Shown: piece by piece, positions 44,692-57,133 of the stretch
Numbering within the stretch: the stretch's first letter is position 1
How the letters are laid out: every line of letters begins with the position of its first letter
Assembly: GCA_003339415.1 (NCBI GenBank)
Contig: PDHQ01000013.1
Coordinates: 296,793 to 360,792, forward strand
Source: Ophiocordyceps camponoti-saundersi (nom. inval.)
Lineage: Eukaryota; Ascomycota; Sordariomycetes; Hypocreales; Ophiocordycipitaceae
Reading direction: 5' to 3'
Length of the DNA: 64,000 bases
Notes under the pieces: model-generated
What the model was told of the DNA's origin: nothing
Database searches by the model: none
What the model saw: the letters and a program-made list of their open reading frames with translations, nothing else
Position numbers and translations under genes: made by a program

Positions 44692-45832
44692 ATGTCCGGC
44701 TTCGGCGACTTCAAGTCCATCTGCGAGATGGCGCCGCTCCCTCTCTGCGCCAATGTCGGTCCCGTCCTCTCGGCCTCGGGCCGCGTCGGCATCGAGCCTG
44801 ATTGCTACGCCCGTAACATCGAGCTGGCAAACACAATCATCTTCGAGGGCGCCGCCTCGGCCATGCACATCGCCGCCCTCGTCATGACCGTCGTCATGAT
44901 CCTCCACGTCCGATCCAAGTTCACCGCCGTCGGCCGCAAGGAGATCCTCACCTTCTTCTACATGTACATGCTGACGACGTTCGCCTCGCTCATCGTCGAC
45001 GCCGGCGTCGTGCCCCCCGGCAGCGGACCCTACCCTTACTTCGTCAGCCTTCAAAACGGCTTCAGCAGCGCCATGGTCACCTGTCTGCTCATCAACGGCT
45101 TCGTCGGCTTCCAGCTGTACGAGGACGGCACGCCGCTGTCGGTGTGGATGTTGCGCCTCTGCTCGCTCGCCGCCCTGGCCCTCAGCTTCCTCGTCTCGCT
45201 CGCGACATTCAAGGGCTGGGCCGGCCTGGGACCTACCAACACCGTCGGCCTCTTCGTCGTCCTTTACCTGCTCAACGCAATCCAGCTCTTCATCTACGTC
45301 GGCATGCAGATCCTGCTGGTGACGCGTACCCTGCACGACCGCTGGCCTCTGGGCGACATATCCTTTGGCCTGTTCTTCTTCATCACCGGCCAGGTCATTC
45401 TCTATGCCTTTAGCTCCAACATTTGCACCGCCGTCGGTCACTACCTCGATGGCCTGTTCTTTGCCACCATGTGCAACCTGCTGGGCGTCATGATGGTGTA
45501 CAAGGTAAGCAAACTTTTTTTTTTCTTTCTTTCTTAATCGCGCAGACGGAGAAAGACAAGGACAGAGAGAGAGAGAGAGAGAGAGAGACGAGAGAAAAAA
45601 AAAAGAAGAAAACGCAGGCTGACGTTATATCTCGCAGTACTGGGACTCGATCACGCGAGAGGACCTCGAGTTCTCCGTCGGCACCCGGATGAACAATTGG
45701 GAGGTCAAGGAGCTGCTTCCGGAAGACGAACGACGAGCCACCATGTATGCCGACGACGGATACACACCGCAAAGCCCTTACGATATGCCTTTTTCACCGA
45801 CAACGGCGCAACGTTACTCTGTCAAAGGCTGA
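44692..45832 (+). CDS. CHS7: Chs7 family chitin synthase export chaperone
   Basis: ER membrane protein needed for folding and export of chitin synthase (Chs3-type) to the cell surface. Two exons (44692-45504, 45638-45832), 335 residues, close to the family length. It begins MSGFGDFKSICEMAPLPLCA, the conserved Cys-containing lumenal start, and has about seven hydrophobic segments (for example ASAMHIAALVMTVVMILHV, FGLLFFFITG-like segment near 225-240). The conserved NICTAVGHYLDGLFFATMCN and, after splicing, YKYWDSITREDLEFSVG are hallmark Chs7 sequences. The junction is fixed by GTAAGC and CTCGCAG and by the continuity VMMVYK-YWDSITREDL. The intron carries a GA microsatellite. The start at 44692 (CATCATGTCC) is supported by conservation. 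Confidence 0.93.
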
Positions 45833-48800
45833 GAGGGATGAAGCGCGGATGAGTCAAGCTTTGATTTTAACTATCGTTTGGTGGAGAAGGATGCCGTGGC
45901 CTAGTGGGCCGGTCGCATTATTCGCGGGCTCCCGGCGAGTGTTTGGGAGAACCTCTTTTGGGGGGGTGAGTGGAGGTCGGAGATGTCATTCCCGTCCCCC
46001 CGTCGGCGGCGAACTACATGTATAGAATTTGAAAGCGAGTCGATGCGTTTCGCATTGCGTCTTTTCTTCTTTTTCTTCTTCTCTATTTTTCTCTATTCTT
46101 ACTATTTTGTTCCCCCTCTGTCTTCTTCTTCTTCTTCTTCTGTTTCTTCACCTTCTTGTTCCTCTTTCTAGTTCTTGTAGTCGGAAAAAAAGGGAGGGAA
46201 AAAAGGATAAAGAGGGTTTATTCCCCCCCCTCCTCTCGCCAGATCAATACGAGACGACAAAGATGCCTTTCAAGTCCCTTGTTAACAAAAATAAAGCTTC
46301 ACAGGCTTTTACCGTGCTCATCTGGATTCCATGCACAAGGGGGTTATTTTGAGAGATTCAGCTTCGGACGTATGTATGTATGTTTGTTAATAATGCACTC
46401 AGCGCTAGGGTCGATGAGATTTGATTGCTGATGGAGACGATCGAGCCATTAGTCGGGGAAGAGACAGACACAACTAGTGAGTTACGAGGCAATGGAGACG
46501 AGAAGAACATAAGTCCCTAGTGCCTAAAAAAAAAGCGACCATTAGGCCCATCCCATGTGGCACAATGATGCGACTAGCCATCCGGAACTAGACACGATGC
46601 ATGAGTGCTGCTGGGTGACGATGATACGGGCTTTTTTCTCGCATAGGTAGGTGAGAAGGTTTAGTCGTTGATGAGACTGAGGGCTATGCTTTCCATTATG
46701 TGAGGAGGATGGAGACACGTCAGGATGATGGAGAATGAAGGTAGGGGGGGGAAGATATGGGGGGAGAGTGCATTAGAAGCTAGTATGTACGGATATAGTA
46801 TATACATATATAGATACGTGGCGACACCAAGACTGGCTATCCATGAGAAACGAGGTTGTGGATAGGGTTGAGGCTGATGGTGAATAGGTAGTCAGAAATT
46901 GGGGCATCGAATATCCCCTCCCCCCCCCTGGTGCTAGGTAGGTAGAGGTAGGTTGTGGTAGGGAAGGCCTGGTAAGGTAGGCATGTATGATTATGAATAG
47001 GCTCTCAAGGTAAGCTTTGCTTGCAAGGATGGATGGGGGTTTGCATAGGATTCTGGATAGATGGCGTGCATGAGTAAGAATGCATAGTATTTTTGGGGAA
47101 GGGGAGGAGGAGGAGGAGGAGGAGCATGAATATATCCATGCTTTGCTCTGTTTCTCTCTCTCTCTGTCTGTCACTCTCTCTTTCCACTAGGTAAGTAAGT
47201 AAAATGCGGCTACGGAGAAAGGGGGTGGGTGGGACAAGGCCGTAGAAAAAAGGGGAGAGAGAGGGGGGGGGCGTGTAAAAGCTGAAACATGGGTCCTAGG
47301 CAAAGTCGTGCGCAAGATAGGAAAAAAAGAACAAAGTAAAAAAAAAGAAGAACAAGGGTAAAGGTTGAGGTTAAATGACGCTTTAATTCTGGGTTTGTTT
47401 TAACATGACGATTGACCGATTATCTCTTTTTGGGTGCTCAGCGTTGAGGAGAAGAGAAGTCGAGGATTCATATACGACTTGAGTCACACGGGGGAAAGAG
47501 AGTTGAGCGTTGGACGTTGTCATCCTAGTAGTTAGTTGGTAGGTACGGATAACTTGGCTGTCTGCTAAGGTTGGTTGATACGGGTAGGTAATGAAGACTA
47601 CCTACTAGAAAAGGGGAGATGGGAACGGGGTGGAACCGTGATGGGAGGGGGGGGGGAATGTGAGCCGGCGGATTATGATGAATGCGGTGATTTTTTTTTT
47701 AAATATGTTTTTTAGATCTCTTGTTCGATCGAAGAGGGAAGAGAGAGAGAGAGACGGGGAGAGAGAGATAAAGAGTGTGTGTGAGAGAGAGTTTGAAGCA
47801 GGGAACAAGGTCGAAAGGAAGAAGAGAATTAAGATGGGAAAAGCTAGAGTACGAAGGTGGGGGGGGCTGGGAATTTTGGCGTTATTTCAGCTTGAGAATG
47901 ATGTTTGTATGTATGTGAATGCAATGAACGGAGAATGTAAGTGAGATGTGTGTACGGATATGTATGTGTGTATATATATATATATGTACGAGGAATTGGG
48001 CCACTTAGACTTCATCTTGGCCAAACTATAGATAGAATCGTTCATTGATAGGTAGGTAGTATATCTAGGTTAGGAAGGAAGAAGTAACCAAGAAAGAGGG
48101 TTGTGATGAATACCGGTAGGTAGCGAGTTATACGAGCATAGAATACAAACGATCTATGTAGGGATTTTACCTCTGGCAGGGAAGGGGGGGGGACGTTTGC
48201 CAGACACGTTCTGCTTCCACCCCCGCCCTCCTTTTTTCTCCCTTTTTGTCATGGACCGTTTGACGAAGAGGGAGGGGATAAGAAGAGGAGGGGTTCATTG
48301 CATGATTTGACGACGGTTTAAGAATAAAGGGACGGAATTGGACAGGGAACCCAAGAGAAGGGGAGAGCAGGAAAGGCGATGAAGAAGGACGACGAACCAC
48401 GTGAGAAGAAAAATAGTCGTGTTCTTTTTTTCTTAATTCTGGATCTCGCAAGCGCTATAGTCGTATACGTACGCCCCTCCCTTTCCCCTCCTTTAGCCTT
48501 GCCTAGCCGAACGGGCTGGGCTTGTCTTTGCCTGAGCCTGGCACGCGAGATGGCGACTAATCTTCTTCGTTGTCGTCGTTTTGAAAAAGTCTACCTTTGT
48601 CGTGCAGGGGGGTAGTGGAGAAGGGAAAGGGAAAAGGATGGGAGGGGGGGTGTGTGAGAAGAAGGGGGGATGGGAAAGGAGAGGAAGAAAGGAAGAAAAG
48701 AATGAATATGGTAAGACGAGGCTAAAAGGGGAGGGGGGAAGGAGAAGGAGAAGGGTAGGAAAAGGGGTGGAGAGGGGGGGGGGGTAGAGGAGTAAGGGGA

Positions 48801-51584
48801 GTAGACCAGATGATTCCAAACTAATAAAAAGGAGGGAAGAGCGAGCGAGAGAGAGAGAGTGTGTGAAAGTGAGAGTGAGAGAGGGACGAAAAGAGAGAGA
48901 GAGAGAGAGAGGGATATGGCTGGTCCCTGGGATGGTGCTGGACTGGTGGTGGTAGCAGTGGTGGTGGCACAATTCAGACGAGCGATGAGTGGCATGGCTT
49001 TGACGGCGCATTGCATCTGGCTTCGTCTCATGGGCAGGCTGGCGTTTCGTTTGAGAGGTAGTGTACGGAGTATGTACGACCTTCTCTGACTCCTCTCCCC
49101 CTAGGCGCCGTGGCATAGTATCCGTACAATGACCCAACTAACAAGCCTATCCGACTTTTTAATTAACGAATGATATTCTCGACGAACAAGTTCTTGTATA
49201 CCTATGTTTGTATTGTCTACCTATGTAGGCATGTATGCATGTTTGTAGCCTATCCCGGACTCCACGTTACATGCGCCAGAGGAGCCGTGACACATAATTT
49301 CCACGGTACGGGCAGCCTATCTCAATTAGAGTGCCTTTGCAGGAGGGGGGGGGAAAGAGAGAGAGAGAAGGGGGTTGCCATTGGGGAGGCAAAAAGGCAT
49401 AAAAGACGGAGAGAAAGAAGAAAAAAAGGATAAAAGCTGGATAAAGATAAGCCAGGGAAGAGAGAGAGAGAGAGAGAGAGGCAAAGAAATTGGAAACAGA
49501 AGAAAGGGGGGGGGGGGGGGGGGAAAAACACAGAGGGGGAAAAAGAGAGGGAGTAAGCCTATCAGGCGTGTGGCGAGATGCAGTGGAGAAAGACCGACCA
49601 CATACCCCNNNNNNNNNNGAGGTGGTGGGAAGAGGGGGGGGGCAGGGGGGGGGGGGGGGGGGGGGGGGAGAATATCCATGGAGGGAAAAAGCAGTTGGTA
49701 TAACCGTATAAGTGATGGTGCGAGTTGCCATGACTAAAGCTCGCGCATATTCCCTTCCTTCTTTTATGCATCTTACCGACCTACTACGGATACCCAGTTG
49801 AAGTACATACATGTCCGTCCGGATAGAGTACATAAGTATGTGCTTCTGTAGAATAGACGCGTATCCGTACATGGGATACACTTCTGCATACATCTATGCC
49901 TTGGTATTGATGAGAGCTGGTGGCGTCGTGGGAATCTCCCCCCCCCCCCCCTTTTTTTATTCCCCTCTTCACCCCTGGTGGAAGAGAAGCACATTCACGC
50001 TCTCTCACTCACATACCTACACACCCCTTTCCCCCCCCCCCCCGCAAGAGGCCAGCATTATATGTATAGAGATAGGCAGGTAGATACCTATACAGCACAC
50101 ACGCCCCCCCTTCCCCTGCCCTTTTCCTTTGCCCTATCGTATTCAGCATAGATACAAGCTATGTACTTCTTATGCCTCTTTATCCTTGAGTGTGTGAAAA
50201 ATATCCATAGAAGGGGTCGAAAAAAGAAAGGAAAGGAAAGGAAAGAGATGGAGAGAGAATCAATTAGACGACCGGGTTTGTGACGGCTTACCTATCTCTA
50301 CACCTACCGACTAGCCCACTAGCCAACTACTCTACCTGCCTAATTAGTGGATGAAGAGAAACAGAGAAACACTGGGTAGATAGACAAGAGAAGAAAAAAA
50401 ACAAGAAGAGTCATTGTCACCGTTGACTCGTCTTTTTATTCATGGCAGCACGCCACACTCCTTTCTACGGATACCTCTATACTACCTGCCTGCCTGCCTG
50501 GTATGTATGTACCTTGCCTGCCTACTAGTACTCATATTACCGATAGACTGCATTACTCTCTCGATACACGTTGATAGGTACTTTGCCTTCCTGCCGTTCT
50601 CCTTCCTTCTCCTCGTCCTCGTCCTCCTACCTCCCTATTCATGCTACCACACCCCCCCCCTCTCTCTCCTTCCCCCCCCCTCCCCTGCCCCCCCCTCTTC
50701 TCTCCCCTACCTCCATCCTTCCTCCCCTCGGTCTCAATCTAATATCTCCTCACCGCACCCCCGCAAAATCTCCTCGCTCTTTCCTCGTCTCTTTCGCAAG
50801 CGATTTTATTATTTTACTTGATCAAGGAAGGGGGTTCTTCTTATTCCCGCTTGTCCTTTCCCTTTTATATTTATCACCTTCCTCACCTACCTCTATTTAT
50901 ATTATACGGACTACTACCTGCCTATATCCGTACTTGACTATATCTCTATCTATCATCTCCTCTATCCTTGTTGGAGGGGGTTCTTTTTCTCTCTCTTCTG
51001 TTGATTCTTCTCTTCTACGGACCATTTTCTTCTCTCTCATCGCCCTTCCTGCATTCGCATGCAGTTTCTTGTCGTTGAAAGACAGCTCTAGAGAGACAGG
51101 TCGAGAGACAGGACGAGATAGGCATCGAGACAGTCTGGCTCATCTTCTTTTTCTTTTCTTTCTTCGGCCCCCTCCCCCCCCAAAAAAAGAACCGCACGCC
51201 CACGTGCTGGGGATCGAGCGTGTCTCTCCCTCTCTCGCTATCTCTCTGTGTGTGCCTGTCTTGCCTGTGGTTTTTCTTTTCTTTCTTACTGCATTTGCTT
51301 CCCTTTCCGCCCTTCTTGGCGTGCCTTATTTCTATTCCCTATCTCATCGAGAAATTACTACCAACATCCAACATCCCTGGCCTGCGGCTTTCCTCTCTCT
51401 CTCTCCTTCCCCCCCCTCCCCCCTTTTCCACCACATCTCTCTATATCTCGCCATCTCTCGCTCTCGCTCTCTCTTTCCCTAATGTGTCCTTCTTGGACTC
51501 GTTGACAAAACTCTAAACAAACAAACAAGCACGATACACTCACGGAGAGAGAGAGAGAGAGAGAGACGGCACAAAACACCCATC
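45833..51584. other. 5.7 kb gene desert with assembly gap
   Basis: No convincing gene. Open frames are low complexity (poly-Ser/Leu from CT tracts, RERE from GA tracts). The region contains the 3' UTR of Chs7, a C-rich and G-rich series of homopolymers, GA tracts at 47735-47800, 48848-48912 and 49465-49482, the N gap at 49609, and eight copies of TACGGATA. The last kilobase (50.6-51.58 kb) is strongly pyrimidine-rich and is probably the leader/promoter of the following zinc-protein gene. Confidence 0.6.
49506..49668. other. Assembly gap (10 N) between poly-G runs
   Basis: Ten N at 49609-49618 lie between a G18 run (49506-49523) and a G24 run (49645-49668). The gap size is probably nominal; homopolymers are the likely cause. 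Confidence 0.9.
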
Positions 51585-54500
51585 ATGGTGTCGACGACGT
51601 CGCCAGCCAGACCGGACGAATCGGCTGCTTGGACTTCTCTCCCTGCCGACGAGCAACGTTCTGTGTGGGACGAGACGGAAAACAAGTTCTGGCATGGCTT
51701 CGATCACGAGCAGGACGCCCAGCGTGCGAACCTGGAGAATAACTATCAAAAGATGACGCTCGGCATCCGAGTTGATCTCGGCGAGCTCGGTGGGAGGCGT
51801 GCCATGCTCGTCGACATTCGCGATCGGCTTTCTCAGGAGCTGGCTAGGATCGACTCGGAGATTAATCGCATCGTCAACGCCTGCGAGGCAAAGGCCGCCC
51901 ATCTCATCTCCATGGAGCAGTCTTATCGAAGGGCTGAGCAGGATCGGCTGGAGAACCGAGACAAGGTCATACGAAAGATGGAAACATTCTTTCGTGAAAA
52001 GCGTGGAGGAGACGGCTCTTCCGACCCGGCGAGAGCACGGGATCGGTCCTCGCGTCGCCTTCCGATGCCACTCGCTCCCTCGCCCCATGTCGGCCACGGC
52101 CATGACGAGCGTTCTCCGCGTCACGCCTTGCCCGTTACGACCCGGCCCCTGCATGCCCACCCGCCCCCGCCCCCGTTGGCTCAGGCACAGCAGGCACAGG
52201 CCCAGGCACAGGCACAGGCCCAGGCCCAGGCACAAGCTCAGCAGGCTCAGGCATATGCTCAGGCGCAGGCACTGTCTAGGACGACTTCTTCGCCCCTGGA
52301 TGCGGCTGGTCCCCGTCACCCTGTGCCTCTCCAAAAGCCGCTGCAGAGCATGATGCGTGCGTCCGATAACGGCCTCGTCGACGTCATCGACGCAGACGGC
52401 AACTTCTTGGGCTCCATCCGCAGGATCGATCCGTGGAATCAATGGGTTCGGGAGATCCAGGAGCTGCCCATCATCCGCAAGGTCAAGATTCGACGCGGTC
52501 GCAAGTTCAGCCAGGAACATCTGGCCAGCATCTATGACCGGTCCGAGGCAAAGGGCGTCAGGTGGCTGTCGTGCATGATCCAGGCCACCGGCGAAATCCA
52601 GTCGCAGCGTTGCCACTCTTGTGACAAGAACCAGGGCGCTTTCGACGACTGCGTCATCGTCGGCGGCCCCCTTTTCCCCAAGTGCGGCAACTGTGAATGG
52701 AACCGCCAGGGCTGCCACATACCTCTAGTCTCAAAGTCCAACAATGCCGGCCTGCCCATCAACGCTCGCTCTTGGAAGAGGCCGCTCGAAGTGCATCAAC
52801 TCGATAACAGCGCGGCGAACAACCCGGAGGGCCATCCAAAGGAGACTCTCGGCTCCCGGGCGGCTGACATCGCCCAGGCCGCCATCGACTCGGTCCGTCA
52901 CCAGCCGGCCGGCGCCGCCTCGGAGAGGACTCGGGACCCTCGACGGCCGCATGAGAGCCCGGTCAAGTCGGAACCCGTGGTGCAGATGCCGACGCCTCGG
53001 GAGCCACGAGAGCACCTCTTTAGCGTCCCCTCCATCACCAGCGGCTTGCCGACCTCCGGCAGCCCCTTCGTCTCGACCAATGCCTTTACCCCGGCCAACG
53101 CCTTCACCCCTGCCAACATCCGCAGCAGCAGGCCGCCTTCGCGCGACATGCCGACGCCCTCGGCCGCCTCCGCCGACGGGTCACCCGACGGCTCGCCACC
53201 CATGACGTCGGAGCCGCTCGAGGAGATTACGCGGGAGAATTTGGTGCTGAGGCATAATGGCACCGTCTACACCTACCCCGAGATCGTCGAGGGCGTCCCG
53301 CTGGCCAAGATCGACCAATCCCACCCCTACTGGGAGCTCGGGTGGCCCGACATCAGATCGGTCATCGAGCCGCAGCTCGAGTCGTGGCGGGAGAAGAAGG
53401 CGGCCGCTGTGCAGGCTACGGCCAGGGGAGAAGGGGGCTCGGCCAAGTTCCAGACCGGCAGGCAGGTCAACCGCGGGGCGCGCATCCTCGAATTCCTCGA
53501 CAATGGTGAGTTCAGCCCGTACCAGCTACTGGGCAAGAAATACACGCACACCGGCAAGGGTGCCATAACGTCGTACGATACGCTCTTCCGACTGTGCGAG
53601 ACGCTTTCGGAGCTGGCCAAGTTCAACCTGGACGTGACGCCCGTCGAGTGGCTCCGCCACCGGCTGCACGAGATCAGGATGGTCAAGGGCCCCAACTTTA
53701 ACGTCTCCAAGACGGTGCACGACTTCTACCACGACCCGAAGCTCTCGGCGCTCCGAAGCAAGAACGGATACAAGAGCATCGGGCGTCCTTCGGGCTACAA
53801 GGCGACGCCGGCCGGTACGCCGACGTCAGCATCGTCGAAGAAACGCAAGTCTATGCACTCGCACATGGGCACGCCGCGCGAGACGCCACCGGCGGGCGGC
53901 GAAGTGATCAACCGGTCGCCGGTATCGATGGATGACGGGTCGACGGCGGCCATGGACCCGCCCGGCACGCCGTCGGATGTTCGGCCGGACAAGCGCGCCA
54001 AGGTCAACTCCCCTCCGCCGTCAGCTCCGGAAGTCAAGTCTCCCCCGGCGGTGCATGAATCCGACAAGGACACGGTGAGCGGCGCGCCCCTGACCGGTAA
54101 GGACTGGCGCCTGTACCAGGTCAAATCGAGGCTCTTCACCAGCTCCATCAACGTGACGCAGTACTGGACGTGGCTGGAGAAGGATCGGCTGTTTGAGCAC
54201 CAGGTCCTCGGCAGCGTCGAACCCGCCTCCTGGGCCGTCCACCGGGATCCCATCGACTTTCACGTCCGGCTGGACGACATCCTCGAGGTGCGGTGGAACG
54301 TGGATGCGCTGCAGGTGCGTCTGGTGATGAACGGCTCGAGCGCCACGGCGGCCCAGCAGGACGGCAAGCCACGCGGAGACGTGATGGCAGCCTTTAAAAG
54401 GGAGAATACCATCCGTCGGTTCGTCGACTTTTGTCGCGACAGGAAGCTCAGGACGGTTGAGGTGACTGCGTGAGTTTTTTTTCCAACGGCCCCCTTACCG

Positions 54501-54643
54501 GGTTAGGGTTTTTGCTGACTTACACTCGGGGCAGGGATGAAATGGACGCTCAATGGGGCGAGATGCAGTCTGAACAGCTATCGGCCAAAGACGACGAGGA
54601 GACCAGCAAGGAGTCGAACGAACAGCTTCCCCAACCTGAGTGA
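51585..54643 (+). CDS. DUF3716-like six-cysteine zinc protein
   Basis: Probable nuclear regulator, 997 residues, two exons (51585-54469, 54535-54643). Residues 60-145 are a charged coiled coil. A glutamine-alanine tract of about 30 residues follows (52184-52272). The central domain contains a cysteine set spaced C-x2-C-x9-C-x10-C-x2-C-x6-C (residues about 342-374: RCHSCDKNQG to QGCH), which I associate with DUF3716-type putative zinc-binding domains of fungi. The middle is Ser/Pro-rich and includes two tandem NAFTPA units. A C-terminal conserved part spans ITRENLVLRHNGTVYTYPEI and LTGKDWRLYQVKSRLFTSSI. Splicing at GTGAGT/GCAG restores a short acidic tail ending QLPQPE. Function beyond likely DNA or chromatin binding is not readable. 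Confidence 0.75.
52184..52272 (+). repeat. In-frame CAGGCA repeat (Gln-Ala tract)
   Basis: Tandem CAGGCA/CAGGCC units inside the zinc-protein gene encode alternating Gln and Ala. The length is a multiple of three throughout, so expansion or contraction would stay in frame. Confidence 0.85.
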
Positions 54644-54788
54644 GCCTTTTCGACTAAAACTTTCTTTTTCGTCGCAGTTGAAGTTCCTTTTGGGACGACG
54701 ACGTCGAGAGGTGCTGCTTGAAGTGAGGCTATGTCATAACCTTGACGAAGTTTCATCCGACAAACCACACACATCCGACGCTGTCAAG

Positions 54789-55085
54789 ATGGAGACGACC
54801 ATGGCGAATTGTCGACCTCTACTTCCCACGCAAGTGCAGCGCAGCGAACCGCATCATCAACGCGAAGGACCACGGCTCCGTACAGCTGTCCATCGCAGAG
54901 CGCGGACAGCCACGCCATTGCGGACGAAACCACGTCTACTGCCTCAGCGACTTCGACTTTGTTGAATGGCGCGATACTCGATGAAGGGTCCGGTCTCGCG
55001 CAGTCGACAGACGGCTTGTCTACCTTTCTTTTTCATTGTTGTTCTCAGAGGCATAAATCGACGCGGTCATGGTGCGCAGCGATTG
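54789..55085 (+). pseudogene. Decayed ribosomal protein S21 (eS21) gene copy
   Basis: Starting at an ATG in good context (CAAGATGGAGA), the DNA reads like the fungal small-subunit protein eS21, but the frame is broken. In one frame: [20 protein letters not shown] and [11 protein letters not shown], almost the eS21 consensus; in another HAIAD; back in the first NHVYCLS; and in the second again GSGLAQSTDGL, matching the LAQ.DG block. At least four small indels are needed over about 220 coding bases. A possible intron (GTCTAC to CTCAG, 55019-55048) and a WCAA-type end follow, so it looks like a duplicated gene and not a spliced cDNA copy. Alternative: the true gene with clustered sequencing errors. 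It lies 145 bases after the zinc-protein gene on the same strand. Confidence 0.65.
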
Positions 55086-57133
55086 CATCTACCCATTTTT
55101 TCTCTTTCGGCTCATCACTCCATCATATACCTTTTCTTTTTTTTGCTTTGGCGCAATTCCTCGTTTGCTTTTTAGAGATTTTTTTCATTCGGGTTCTTGT
55201 TTGTTTTGTTTTTTTCTTCTTCATCCATTGCATTGTTTGCTTCGTTTCCTTGGGTTCTTTGTTTTTTGCAGGAAGAGAGATGAAGAGAAGAAGATGAAGA
55301 AGGAGAAGAAGAAGAAGAAGAAAAAAAGGGGGGAGCCGAAGAATTGGGGGAAGGGGGGACTGCTTTTTTTTTCTTCACGTCTTGATGTGGCTACGGCTGC
55401 TTTTTATAGCGCAAGTAGAAAGGGGCTGGGGGGAGGGGGTTAAAAAGTTGAAGGGGCTTTTCTTTTTTTCTCTACTTTTTTTCCATGTTCTCTGACTGTT
55501 TTTCCTTTTGAGATCCCGGACGAAGAAAGGATATGGGATAAAGAAAAAGGGGTATAAGATGGGGGAGGAGGGAGGGATTTAACAGTAGGTAGACTGAGGC
55601 GAACATACTTATACTGCCTACCTAGGTATATATAGGTATATATACAATAGAGATGATTTCGCCGTCTTTACGGATGTATAGCGTGATGCAAGAACCCTTT
55701 TCATTTATCAGTGATGTGTGTCTGCACATACGTATGTACAATGTATGTATGTGCACATATAGATAGGTATGTACAGATATATGTAGTCCGTACATACATA
55801 CAGACATTCTCTTCCCCGTGCCAAGGCAAACGATCAATGAGATTGATAACGTCGGGCTGTGTCAGGGTGGAGAGCGGAGATGCCCGGACGGCTGTTGCCG
55901 ATTGCGGAGGGTTCGTCTGGGTGCATTTAGAGTGTTCTTTTAGGTTGTCCGTCGCATGACTCGGAGATCACGTGCTGTGCTACTATAATGCGTGGGGTTG
56001 AGGGTTTTATTCTCCTCGTCCGTTAGGTTATAATCTAGCAGGATGTTTTGACTTAACCGTTGCTGGATTGTTCTTGTTGTCTGGACTAGTGCTGCTTTTG
56101 GGCTGTTGTGGATGGGATGGTGATGTGGGATGTTGAGAGTTGTTGGTTGCGGTGACTTGAGACTAGGCCGTATGTAGAGACTACCATGGTAAGGATGCAG
56201 ACGTAGGTGAGGAATCTGAGGGGTCTTTTATTGATGGAGCTTTGTGTGGATTTATCGTGCGGAATTGGTTGATGTATCGCTGTCTACTGCGAGGGCTGGG
56301 CTATGTGTATGTATGTAGTAAATGGGTGGAGAGGGTGGAAGGAGTTTAGGGGAAAGGTACTTTTACTTTGTCTTTTTACATTGTTTGCGAAGCTGTTGTG
56401 GGTGGTGGTGGTGGTTGTGGTGATAACGGCGCGGCTTGCCCTGGTAGCGGACGTGATCGTTGCGGGTGCAGGCCTGGGTAGAGGGTTGGTTTCTACCCCG
56501 GACACGGACACGGACACGGACACGGATGCGGATGCGGATGCGGATGCCGTCGACGGATTTCACCGGTGTCAACATAAGCTTAGATCCATACTACAGCAAG
56601 CCTCCCGAGATTTATCCCTAACACGCCCGAGCCTCGGCTGGCGTTCTCTAAGATGGTTCGAGAGTGATGATTAATTTCGACGTCGTGCGAAGATATAAAC
56701 AGTGGTAAATTCCGATAGACAGTCGAGGATCAGTGCCAGAGTTGCGATTCATACGATCCACTCCGTAAGGTTCTTTCCCCTCTTGCTCTTTTACACTAAA
56801 TCGCGTTGCAATCTCATCGCTTTGTCCTCCTTGCTTCATTGCATTTCACAAGCAGTGAGTCTTGTCTGTGGTTTACAAGCGATGACGACTGAGGAGTGGG
56901 AGGGATAGATGAATCCATGACTTTGATGTTGTGAATTTATCGAGCATGGGCATTCATTAGTGACCGACGAGGACTGAAGAGTGTCGAAAGCTGAGCTTAC
57001 TTACATATGTATGTCGTCACAAGTGAGAGAACTCATATCCATAGACCAACCTCATTCATGACATTCATGCTGTACTTTACATGCGTATATACATACATAC
57101 ATACGTAGGTAGCAAGAAACCCCCCAAATCACA
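55086..57133. other. Intergenic region
   Basis: About 2 kb without a supportable gene. It has T-rich and AAGAAG-rich blocks (55080-55330), CATA/TATG tracts near 55730-55800, and a hexanucleotide repeat (GGACAC)4(GGATGC)4 at about 56502-56549. Confidence 0.6.
56502..56549 (+). repeat. Two-phase hexanucleotide repeat
   Basis: Four GGACAC-type units pass directly into four GGATGC-type units. The change of unit suggests a point change that then spread by slippage. Confidence 0.8.

Noticed and set aside
44662..45441. Long open frame (259 codons) on the minus strand opposite Chs7
   Set aside because: It is a shadow of the GC-rich third codon positions of Chs7. The protein is very rich in D, E, G and A with no domain, and Chs7 is clearly the real gene.
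48493..49137. Large minus-strand frame with Ser/Pro/Leu-rich translation
   Set aside because: It follows CT-rich simple sequence; no domain or plausible intron structure.
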